Part shown: positions 25,418 through 32,296 of the stretch, in pieces
How positions within the stretch are numbered: position 1 is the first letter of the stretch
Layout: each line of letters begins with the position of its first letter
From: Galactobacillus timonensis
GTDB taxonomy: Bacteria; Bacillota_I; Bacilli_A; Erysipelotrichales; Erysipelotrichaceae
DNA length: 32,296 bases
NCBI RefSeq assembly: GCF_900240265.1
Contig: NZ_LT964740.1
Coordinates: 218,910-251,205 of the forward strand
Direction of reading: 5' to 3'
The notes under the pieces: model-generated
Database searches by the model: none
The model's input: only the letters and a program-made list of their open reading frames with translations
Told to the model about the DNA's origin: nothing
Translations under genes and position numbers: made by a program

Positions 25418-26878
25418 ATGAGTGAGATGAATAACACGGAAAATAAAAATATTCAGGATGCGGAGATCGTATCCTGGAAGTGCCCGACCTGCGGCACCGA
25501 AAATACCGGCAACTTCTGCACACAGTGCGGAACCCGCAAACCTGCTCCGAAGGAAGAGCCGAAGAAGGAAGAAACCGTAAATGCGGCTTCCACAGCAGAA
25601 ACCGCATCTGCAGCAGGTACAGCTTCTGCTGATGCGGCAAAGGCAGCAGCACCTTCGACCCCTGTCTATAAGGACAACAAGCCGAAGAAGGAAAAGAAGC
25701 AGTCTTCCCGCGGACTGAACCTTGCGCTGGCAGCAATCCTTGGTGCCGGCTGCGGATTCGGCGGCGGCTATCTTGCGACGCGTACCGGCGGCTCCTCGTC
25801 CGGCACAACTGTCGTTTATACGACAGCTCCGGATTCGACAAGTGCCGATTCCAGCAGTGACTCCAATGTCGTCTCTACTTCCAGCGGCGACCTGACGATT
25901 CAGGAGATCGCAGCCAAGGCACAGCCGAGCGTCGTTGAGATCCAGACGGAAATCACACAGCAGAGCTACAGCATCTTCGGCGGAACCTATACCGCGGAAG
26001 CAGCGGGCTCGGGCGTCATCATCTCCAATGATGGCTATATCATCACCAACAACCATGTCATTGAGGATGCCAACTCCATCTCGGTTACAACCTACGACGG
26101 TCAGACCTACGATGCGACGCTGGTCGGCACCGATGAGAAGTCGGATATTGCCGTAATCAAGATCAATGTGAGCGGCCTGACGGCTGCTACGATCGGTGAT
26201 TCCTCCAAGATTGCCGTCGGCGATACGGCCGTCGTCATCGGCAATCCGCTGGGAACTCTGGGCGGAACCGTCACCAACGGCATTATCTCCGCAACCGATC
26301 GTGAGATCACCATCAACAACGAAGCAATGAATCTGATCCAGACAAATGCGGCCATCAACTCCGGCAACTCCGGCGGCGGCCTGTTCGATGGTCAGGGTAA
26401 TCTGATCGGCATCGTCAATGCCAAGGACTCCGGCACAACATCTTCCGGCGCAACGATTGAAGGTCTCGGCTTCGCCATTCCGATCAACGATGCGATGGAT
26501 GTTGCGACACAGCTGATTGAAAACGGCTATGTCACCAACCGTGCAACGATCGGTGTCACGCTGCAGACGCTGACCCAAGATTATCAGAACTATCCGGCCG
26601 GTCTCTACATCGCTTCCGTCATGAGCGGATCTGGCGCTGAAGCTGCAGGCCTGCAGCCGTATGACCGCATCACGGCGGCGGATGGTACCGCGGTATCCAG
26701 CTACACAGATCTCTCCAAGATCCTGAAGACAAAGAGCGTCGGCGACACCATCACCTTAACGATTGTCCGTGACGGTCAGACGATGGATGTCGATGTGACG
26801 CTGACCGGTGTTCTGCAGAATAGCTCCTCTTCCAGCAGCTCTTCAACAACGACGCCGGACACACCGTTCCGTCCTTAA
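25418..26878 (+). CDS. htrA: HtrA/DegP-type serine protease with N-terminal zinc ribbon and PDZ domain
   Basis: A 486-residue surface protease for envelope quality control. Order of parts: a cytoplasmic zinc ribbon (C22, C25, C34, C37), an Ala/Lys/Glu-rich linker to about 98, a transmembrane anchor about 100-120, a Ser/Thr-rich stem, a trypsin-like domain with H213 (NNHVIED), D243 (KSDIAVIK) and S318 (GNSGGG, where most relatives have GNSGGP), then one PDZ domain (about 385-475) and a Ser/Thr tail. AAGGAGGTG 8 nt upstream sets the start at 25418; the frame extends 10 codons upstream. It probably responds to envelope stress through the 11-bp repeats upstream. Confidence 0.92.
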   Translation: MSEMNNTENKNIQDAEIVSWKCPTCGTENTGNFCTQCGTRKPAPKEEPKKEETVNAASTAETASAAGTASADAAKAAAPSTPVYKDNKPKKEKKQSSRGLNLALAAILGAGCGFGGGYLATRTGGSSSGTTVVYTTAPDSTSADSSSDSNVVSTSSGDLTIQEIAAKAQPSVVEIQTEITQQSYSIFGGTYTAEAAGSGVIISNDGYIITNNHVIEDANSISVTTYDGQTYDATLVGTDEKSDIAVIKINVSGLTAATIGDSSKIAVGDTAVVIGNPLGTLGGTVTNGIISATDREITINNEAMNLIQTNAAINSGNSGGGLFDGQGNLIGIVNAKDSGTTSSGATIEGLGFAIPINDAMDVATQLIENGYVTNRATIGVTLQTLTQDYQNYPAGLYIASVMSGSGAEAAGLQPYDRITAADGTAVSSYTDLSKILKTKSVGDTITLTIVRDGQTMDVDVTLTGVLQNSSSSSSSSTTTPDTPFRP

Positions 26879-26896
26879 CTGAAAAGTTATTGTTCA

Positions 26897-26927
26897 GCCT
26901 GCGTACACCTGGTGCGCGGGCCTTTTT
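26897..26927 (+). terminator. Terminator of htrA
   Basis: GCCTGCG and CACC pair with GGTG and CGCGGGC around a short loop with a two-base bulge (26897-26922), followed by five T (26923-26927). It lies 18 bp after the htrA stop. The remaining 100 bp to the next gene holds only a two-copy 10-bp tandem repeat, TTCAGTTTTC (26978-26997). Confidence 0.75.
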
Positions 26928-27033
26928 GTTCATCAGTAATCACAGGATATTTGAGGCTGGCTGGCATCAAACCTGATTTCAGTTTTCTTCAGTTTTCTTA
27001 TGACGATTTCATTTTATATTCAGCAGGGATTTC

Positions 27034-28536
27034 TTATTGCTTGCCCAAAACATAAACTGAAAGATCGCCAGATTCTCCTGCCTTCTCATAAGAATGAACA
27101 TTCAGAAACAAATACATGCGTTCATAATCATCCTTACGCAAAGATGATTCCGAACTAACCACAACAACGTTTGGAACGTTCATTTCCAATTCCTCAAAAT
27201 ACGAGTCCATTATTGAGGGGTCTATCATTCCAATCGGACTTTGATAAGAATACCTGGAAGCTGATTGACGCTCACTGGCAATATATATTAGATCATCATT
27301 TCCGAAGACAGTAATTGGGTCGGAAACATGTGTACTTTGTTTCACCATTTGAACAACCTTATCTGTATCTTCTGATAGCCCCGTATGAGAAATCTGTGTC
27401 CGGATCTGCATCGCACTCTGTACCAGCAATGGAATAAAGAGAGCTGTCCATACAGCAGCAAAGAAAGGTCGATAGTTTACTGCATCGGCCTGTACCCCTT
27501 GCTCATTTATCAAAGCAAGAGGATAGATAAAGGACGGAACCAGTGTAATTCCATAGTGCAAAAAATACTTGCCGCTGATTGAAATGAAGATCAGATTCAA
27601 ACACAGTGTCAGAAGCCAGACCAGATCAATAACTCTTTTTTTTATTTTTATTTGAAAAGCTAAATAACATATGCATAGCAAAACGACTGAATTCAGAGTA
27701 AATCTGGCTAATGTTTCAAGCTTTCCATAATAAGAAGAACTGTCCGCCGTATAGCTGCTATTAAAGATCAGATAATCCTTTATAAAATCATCAAATGCAT
27801 TTCCCATGTACAACCACTGGAAAACCGGTATAACAACGGCCAGCGTTCCGGCGATAAAACCGAGCAAGTATTTCCCCAATGATTGAAATTCCCTGTTTCG
27901 GATACACTGGACCAAGACTCCAAGACACATGATTACCCATAATCCGGCAATATTCGGCCGGATCAATAGCACAACGCCAAAAGTAAAACCACAGATTATC
28001 AGACGAATGAAGGAGATGCGCTGATTAAGATAATAATCCGTAAAAATATAACCGGCGATGGCAAGGAACGGTAACGCATAATCTTCAACCATTTCTCCTC
28101 CCTGCTGATATACCGCCGAATACATCAGCATTGACGAGATTGTCGCAAGCAGAGCTGATTTTTTTCCCGCAGCAAGTCTGGCGGTTTTATAAAAGAAAAT
28201 AACCGCAACAAGCAGCAGCAGGAAACTGATTACCCATATTCCTTTCCAATAGGAAAGTTTCATTCCTAGTGCGTCAAGAAGATATACTACCGGCCCTTTA
28301 TGATCAAAGGAATCCCGATACGGCATTCCCCCGCCCAGAATAACCGATCCCATATAGCGAAAAACAGATGCGTCCGTTAATGGTTCGCCTCCCAGAAAAG
28401 TAACTGCATTCTGCATGGAGCATAAAAAAGCCGTTAATATAAGTAAAACTGCAGTAGACAAAAACGTCTTTCCTTGAACAACTGATTTCATCTGAAACTC
28501 CATTATTTTGAGATTATAGCGCAGATTCGAAAACAT
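27034..28536 (-). CDS. GT-C type glycosyltransferase-like membrane protein
   Basis: A 500-residue polytopic membrane protein with about eleven hydrophobic segments. The first external loop, LTDASVFRYMGSVILGGGMPYRD followed by SFDHKGP, matches the acidic loop of GT39/ArnT/PMT-like transferases, with an Asp positioned for catalysis; these use polyprenyl-phosphate sugars on the outer face. The C-terminal soluble part includes VFGNDDLIYIASERQSASRY, as in related wall-glycan proteins. AAAGG lies 9 nt before the ATG at 28536; an internal ATG at 28491 with GGAG is an alternative. AT-rich compared with htrA. Sugar and acceptor are unknown. Confidence 0.75.
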   Translation of the reverse strand: MFSNLRYNLKIMEFQMKSVVQGKTFLSTAVLLILTAFLCSMQNAVTFLGGEPLTDASVFRYMGSVILGGGMPYRDSFDHKGPVVYLLDALGMKLSYWKGIWVISFLLLLVAVIFFYKTARLAAGKKSALLATISSMLMYSAVYQQGGEMVEDYALPFLAIAGYIFTDYYLNQRISFIRLIICGFTFGVVLLIRPNIAGLWVIMCLGVLVQCIRNREFQSLGKYLLGFIAGTLAVVIPVFQWLYMGNAFDDFIKDYLIFNSSYTADSSSYYGKLETLARFTLNSVVLLCICYLAFQIKIKKRVIDLVWLLTLCLNLIFISISGKYFLHYGITLVPSFIYPLALINEQGVQADAVNYRPFFAAVWTALFIPLLVQSAMQIRTQISHTGLSEDTDKVVQMVKQSTHVSDPITVFGNDDLIYIASERQSASRYSYQSPIGMIDPSIMDSYFEELEMNVPNVVVVSSESSLRKDDYERMYLFLNVHSYEKAGESGDLSVYVLGKQ

Positions 28537-28605
28537 AACGTCTGACCTTTCAGAAATTGTGCTACCATGCTATTGTTTTGATATTAGAATATCCTGTGGA
28601 ATCAT

Positions 28606-29319
28606 ATGGAACATTTTTTCTTGATTATGCCTGCTTATAACGAAGCAGAAAATATCTCAATTACAGTAAATGAATGGTATCCCGTAATAGAGAAATTAAA
28701 TAAAGAAGGGGTACAAGCAAACTTAGTTGTAATTAATGACGGGAGTAAAGATACTACATATTCAAGACTGCTTGAGCTTCGTAAAAGCCATCCAGCCATG
28801 ATTCCCCTAACGAAGCCGAATGAAGGCCATGGACCTACATTATTGTTCGGATATCACTATGCATTAGATCATGGAGCGGATTATGTTTTTCAAACGGACT
28901 CTGATGGCCAGACAAACCCCAAAGAATTTCAGCAGTTTTGGGATCTCCGGCATCAATACGATGCAATTTTCGGCAATCGTGTTGTCCGTGGTGATGGGAA
29001 ACAGCGTGCGTTTGTTGAGAAGACGCTCTGCCACCTTCTGAAGCATTATTTTGATGTTGCTATCCCCGATGCGAACGCCCCCTTCCGGCTCATGACAGCT
29101 TCGTTTCTTAAAGATTATCTTTCAAAAATGCCAGCGAATTATAATCTTCCTAATGTAATGCTTACAACTTTCGGCACCTATTACCATCGAAATATTCATT
29201 TTATTGAAATAACATTCAAGCCGCGGCAGGCAGGTGTCAATTCCATTAACATTAAAAAAATAATTAGAATCGGGTGGCAGGCCTTGAAGGATTTTAAAAA
29301 TTTCAAAAAAGAAATGTAA
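28606..29319 (+). CDS. Family 2 glycosyltransferase
   Basis: A 237-residue GT2 enzyme. IMPAYNEAENI begins the nucleotide-sugar domain, VINDGSKD is the first acidic motif, QTDSDGQTNPKEF holds the DxD-like metal site, and NAPFRLM is typical of the dolichyl-phosphate-mannose/GtrB-like subgroup, which makes polyprenyl-phosphate sugars. Unlike many GtrB proteins it has no C-terminal membrane helices, so it is probably peripheral. The ribosome binding site is weak (GTGGA). The gene is AT-rich and lies divergent from the GT-C gene. Its stop codon directly abuts that of the convergent GtrII-like gene, with no base between. Confidence 0.85.
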   Translation: MEHFFLIMPAYNEAENISITVNEWYPVIEKLNKEGVQANLVVINDGSKDTTYSRLLELRKSHPAMIPLTKPNEGHGPTLLFGYHYALDHGADYVFQTDSDGQTNPKEFQQFWDLRHQYDAIFGNRVVRGDGKQRAFVEKTLCHLLKHYFDVAIPDANAPFRLMTASFLKDYLSKMPANYNLPNVMLTTFGTYYHRNIHFIEITFKPRQAGVNSINIKKIIRIGWQALKDFKNFKKEM

Positions 29320-30858
29320 CTAGCTGCTCAATTTCACGATAAGGCTCCCTTCAACCCACCGAACCGCAGCTGGATCCGGAAAAGACGGCATCTCTGCAAT
29401 GTCTTCTTGGTTCTGGATATCCTTTTCTGTAGCAACTACATTGATCGGTCTTTGAAGAACATTTTTAAAATATTCCTTGTAATACGTATTTGATGCGCTA
29501 TGATAATTGCCGCCCGTAATACGATAGAGATTTTCAAACCCAGGGATTGAATCCAGCAAAGCATCTGGATGCCCCACAAAAATGACCGGTGTCTCGCCCG
29601 GTTTATAATCATCCATCGTTTCAATCCGATCAGCAATCCTTGTAAACAACGACAACGTAGCTTTCGTTTCTAGATCTTTTTTTACATAAAATCCATTCGA
29701 TGTCATGACGTTGCCTAAAAGGATTAGAGACACAATGCAATATGAAATGTATGTAAGAATTGGTTTCCCTCCCACTTTACCGGATTTATATAACCCTATC
29801 AGAACAATCAAAAATATCAGGAAGAAACAATGAGCATAGTGCATCAGATCATGGCTGAACCCCGCAAGAACAAAAGATACATCCACTCCAATCGGAATCA
29901 AAAGTACAAGGATCCATGCAAGCAGTTTCTGTTTTTGATTCAACAAGCCTGTATGTAAATACCTAAGAAATAAAAATGCACACAAGCAGCATACAGCTGC
30001 ATTAAGCCCCATGGACAGCCATGATTCATAAAGAGATGGTGTTCGAATAAAAGAAGAAAAGGTGTATGCCCATCCAAAGACGATGTTACGAAGGATTCCT
30101 GATACAGAATTATTTAAAGGTGCAGTTAAGGAATTATATGAATTCTCAATAAGAGACACGCCCGTAATCAGGTTTGCGCCTTTCAACCAGAGAATGTAAA
30201 GCAATCCACCGCATACAAGCATAGTCATAGCACGCAGACCAGAATGGATAATCAATCTTTCATCTTTTTTCTGAAACACTTCCACAAGCATCACCATAAG
30301 AATAAGCGTTACTGCCACCGAAAGATAGCTTTGGTACAAGCCAAGAGAAGCACTAAGCAGAACTGTACTTAACAGCCAGCTCCCTCTTCCCTTGTTTCGT
30401 TTCCAGAATCTGACTGCAGATACTGCCAGAAGCAAAGCAAGCATATCGCAATCAAGGTCACTCAGATATGAGCCTGTCAGAGCAATTACACACTCATTTG
30501 TGACCATGGCTCCGGCAATCAAAAAGATATCCTTTTTTGATTTTATTGAAAATATAGAACAAACGATAATAACTGATAAAAACAGCCAGGTCAGAGCGTA
30601 CATACCAACCAGCCAAGGTATTGTCAGGTTTCTGCGCATCAGCCACACATAGAACGGGACGAATACTCTTCCCAGTGAATAACGCCAGGTTCCGCCTGCG
30701 GTATAAAACTGTCCCAAAGAGTCATGGGATAGATCCCATTGCATAAACATAAACCCATGCGCTGCTATTCCCCAAAACAGAACAGAAATGAAGCATATCT
30801 TCAGGAAATCCTTATGATCTTCGATCCATGATACTAACAGATTCATTTTGTTTGTCAT
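29320..30858 (-). CDS. GtrII-like glucosyltransferase, polytopic membrane protein
   Basis: A 512-residue protein with about ten to eleven membrane segments. WDLSHDSLGQFYTAGGTWRYSLGRVFVPF near the N-terminus (D and GR landmarks) and SLGLYQSYLSVA are typical of the GtrII family, which adds a sugar from an undecaprenyl-phosphate carrier to a surface polysaccharide. The C-terminal part is an external domain. AGGAGAG 6 nt before the ATG at 30858 sets the start. The gene is AT-rich. An IS lies about 21 bp upstream, so the original promoter has probably been pushed away. The neighbouring GT2 could make its lipid-linked donor; a GtrA flippase is not seen. Confidence 0.8.
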   Translation of the reverse strand: MTNKMNLLVSWIEDHKDFLKICFISVLFWGIAAHGFMFMQWDLSHDSLGQFYTAGGTWRYSLGRVFVPFYVWLMRRNLTIPWLVGMYALTWLFLSVIIVCSIFSIKSKKDIFLIAGAMVTNECVIALTGSYLSDLDCDMLALLLAVSAVRFWKRNKGRGSWLLSTVLLSASLGLYQSYLSVAVTLILMVMLVEVFQKKDERLIIHSGLRAMTMLVCGGLLYILWLKGANLITGVSLIENSYNSLTAPLNNSVSGILRNIVFGWAYTFSSFIRTPSLYESWLSMGLNAAVCCLCAFLFLRYLHTGLLNQKQKLLAWILVLLIPIGVDVSFVLAGFSHDLMHYAHCFFLIFLIVLIGLYKSGKVGGKPILTYISYCIVSLILLGNVMTSNGFYVKKDLETKATLSLFTRIADRIETMDDYKPGETPVIFVGHPDALLDSIPGFENLYRITGGNYHSASNTYYKEYFKNVLQRPINVVATEKDIQNQEDIAEMPSFPDPAAVRWVEGSLIVKLSS

Positions 30859-30879
30859 GTCACTCTCCTGTCATAGTTA

Positions 30880-30919
30880 AATGAAAATGTCCCACACGTG
30901 ATCAAATGAAAATGTCCCA
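30880..30919 (+). repeat. Tandem pair of IS end motifs
   Basis: Two identical 15-bp units, AATGAAAATGTCCCA, start 25 bp apart at the left end of the element; the inverse core is present at 32271-32283. Repeated end motifs suggest multiple transposase binding sites. Confidence 0.75.
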
Positions 30920-30969
30920 TTGATTTCAAGGCATTCGGGGACTAATGCATTCATCTGGAGGTGATCCAG

Positions 30970-32241
30970 ATGAAGAAAGAAAAAGATAAAGTTAAAGCTC
31001 TAAAACTACTGGAACAAAGGGATTCGAACCCTAAGATTACTTGTCAATGGATAGCTGATCAATGTGGATACAGCCGGAAGCAGATTGAGCGATTGTCAGC
31101 CGAGAGAAAGATAAAAGATACGTCTGCTATTCTCACTCACGGCAATACCGGAAGAAAGCCGGTAACCACTGCCTCCGACCAAGAGATCAGGTACCTTGAG
31201 GATTTAAAGAAGACGTATCCGTCAATCACCATAGCACAGTTCAGAGACATCTATCTTGAAGATGTCATTACAAACAAAGACAAGGAAGCCGATGTTGTGA
31301 GGTATGGATTGAAGAACCGCAGCAAGACCTGGTTCCGCGATCTGTTTGTAAGGGAAGGATGGACGTCTCCTGTAGAGAAGCCAGGCCGGACAGATGGTAC
31401 ACGCGTCACGCATTCAACAAGAGCCCCGAGAGACCATATGGGAGAGCTGGTGCAGATTGATGGAACGCCCTACGACTGGTTCAATGATGGCAGAGCTTAC
31501 GCCCTTCATCTTGCGGTTGACGATGCCAGTACCGAGGTTCTTGCGGGATACTTCATGGCTGAAGAATGTGCGCGTGGATACGCCCGTATGATGAAGCTTG
31601 TTCTGGAGAATTACGGCATTCCGGAAGCACTGTATTCAGACAAGTTCTCAGTCTTCCGCAGCGTCAAAGCCGGAACACCAACGCAGTTTGCCAGCATGAT
31701 GAATAAGCTTGGCATCACTATGATCTTCGCAAATTCAGCTCAGGCCAAGGGACGCGTTGAACGTTATAACGGTACGGCACAGATGCGGCTTCCGAATGAC
31801 CTGATCCGATGGAAGGTACCCCACAACTATGATTACCTCAATGACTGGTTCAACAAGAAATACAGGCTTTACCTGAATGCGAAATTCTCATATCCGGTAA
31901 AGGATCCACATGAGCTGTTCACTCCGGTACCCTTTGATTTCAACTATTCAGAAGTCTTCAGAGCAGAATATCAGAGGCAGATCAGGAACGATGTGTTCTC
32001 CATGGGGAACTGCTTATATACCCCGGTGACAAGCAATGGAGAGATTGTTCACCTCAGCCAGAAGCAGAACATTACTGTTTACATAGACGCAATTACAGAT
32101 GAGATCTACATCGAAAGATACGGAAAACATTACACATGCATGAAGGTTGGAGAACGGAAGCGTGACAATTACTACACGGTAAGTAACGAGAAGGAACTTC
32201 AGAAGGTACTCAATGAAATGAACGCGAATAAAAACAAATGA
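30970..32241 (+). CDS. ISNCY/IS1202-type DDE transposase
   Basis: A 423-residue transposase. The N-terminal helix-turn-helix region includes ITCQWIADQCGYSRKQIERL. The integrase-like catalytic core has the first Asp in GELVQIDGTPYDWF, the second in EALYSDKFSVFRS, and the Glu in SAQAKGRVERYNGTAQMRLPNDL. The C-terminal part includes NCLYTPV and YIERYGKHYTC. No frameshift is seen. The ATG at 30970 has GGAGG at 30957-30961 with 8-nt spacing, and is preferred over the in-frame GTG at 30961. It is likely active. A TTGATT at 30920 could be a -35, but no good -10 follows. Confidence 0.88.
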   Translation: MKKEKDKVKALKLLEQRDSNPKITCQWIADQCGYSRKQIERLSAERKIKDTSAILTHGNTGRKPVTTASDQEIRYLEDLKKTYPSITIAQFRDIYLEDVITNKDKEADVVRYGLKNRSKTWFRDLFVREGWTSPVEKPGRTDGTRVTHSTRAPRDHMGELVQIDGTPYDWFNDGRAYALHLAVDDASTEVLAGYFMAEECARGYARMMKLVLENYGIPEALYSDKFSVFRSVKAGTPTQFASMMNKLGITMIFANSAQAKGRVERYNGTAQMRLPNDLIRWKVPHNYDYLNDWFNKKYRLYLNAKFSYPVKDPHELFTPVPFDFNYSEVFRAEYQRQIRNDVFSMGNCLYTPVTSNGEIVHLSQKQNITVYIDAITDEIYIERYGKHYTCMKVGERKRDNYYTVSNEKELQKVLNEMNANKNK

Positions 32242-32296
32242 TTGTTACGTTTCAGAAGTTTCTAACAAGATGGGACATTTTCAAAAAATCTTAACA

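Larger units (their letters stand above)
30880..32296 (+). mobile_element. ISNCY/IS1202-type insertion sequence, right end at window edge
   Basis: The left part holds two copies of AATGAAAATGTCCCA, at 30880-30894 and 30905-30919, spaced 25 bp. The right part holds the inverse, TGGGACATTTTCA (32271-32283). One transposase gene lies between. If the right end also has two copies, the outer one falls beyond the window, so the true right boundary and any target duplication cannot be determined. Confidence 0.65.

Noticed and set aside
26978..26997. Two-copy tandem TTCAGTTTTC downstream of htrA
   Set aside because: Only two short AT-rich units with no neighbouring structure; probably chance or slippage.
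28580..28593. GATATT-AG-AATATC palindrome upstream of the GT2 gene as an operator
   Set aside because: Short and AT-rich, in an AT-rich intergenic region with no convincing promoter; too likely by chance.
31018..31031. GGGATTCGAACCC, like the T-arm of a tRNA on the minus strand
   Set aside because: No other tRNA arms can be built around it, and the bases lie in the intact N-terminal coding region of the IS1202-type transposase, so it is a coincidence.
1..32296. CRISPR arrays, phage or toxin-antitoxin systems
   Set aside because: No regularly spaced repeats, and no phage structural, nuclease or toxin-like proteins were recognised.

Overview
The window looks like the chromosome of a Bacillota (Firmicutes) bacterium, most likely of the Erysipelotrichaceae type. 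This rests on Gram-positive ribosome binding sites, the yqeH-yhbY-yqeK-rsfS gene string, PlsY, a YqeK with a fused nucleotidyltransferase relic, and base composition that is mid-GC in housekeeping genes but clearly lower in surface-glycan genes. The genus is inferred, not proven.

Layout. (1) 242-6274, plus strand: a five-gene operon for GDP-mannose and GDP-L-fucose (phosphohexomutase, manA, manC, gmd, fcl), able to take fructose-6-phosphate to GDP-L-fucose; no fucosyltransferase lies in the window. (2) 6358-6885: a membrane-anchored thioredoxin-fold protein with a non-standard C-X6-C pair. (3) 6896-8823: a complete IS1182-type insertion sequence whose two ends are hairpins. It lies between two convergent host transcription units. 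(4) 16199 down to 8837, minus strand: parE-parC-yqeH-yhbY-yqeK(fusion)-rsfS-small membrane protein, with almost every junction overlapping. It has a clear extended -10 promoter and ends at the IS-end hairpin. (5) 16314-18934, plus strand: plsY, an esterase and an AT-rich polymerase-like membrane protein. (6) 24657 down to 19105, minus strand: SseB-like protein, GNAT/pyrophosphatase-like fusion, Gfo/Idh/MocA oxidoreductase, YtcJ-type amidohydrolase and M18 aminopeptidase. (7) 24732-26878, plus strand: a rhomboid protease and a zinc-ribbon HtrA protease. (8) 27034-30858: three AT-rich glycosyltransferase genes (GT-C membrane protein, GT2, GtrII-like). (9) From about 30880 to the window edge: an ISNCY/IS1202-type element inserted about 21 bp upstream of the GtrII-like gene.

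Functional themes are surface glycan supply and assembly, envelope proteolysis, chromosome segregation coupled to ribosome assembly genes, and two mobile elements. I did not find a clear undescribed defence or RNA-guided system. The observations most worth following are the degenerate NadD domain fused to YqeK, four 11-bp-phased TTCA repeats upstream of htrA, and two genes whose TATAAT box ends exactly 6 nt before the start codon, which predicts leaderless mRNAs. One of those two, the transposase gene, also has a perfect palindrome inside its promoter spacer. IS ends acting as transcription terminators are also of interest. No CRISPR array, rRNA or tRNA gene was seen.
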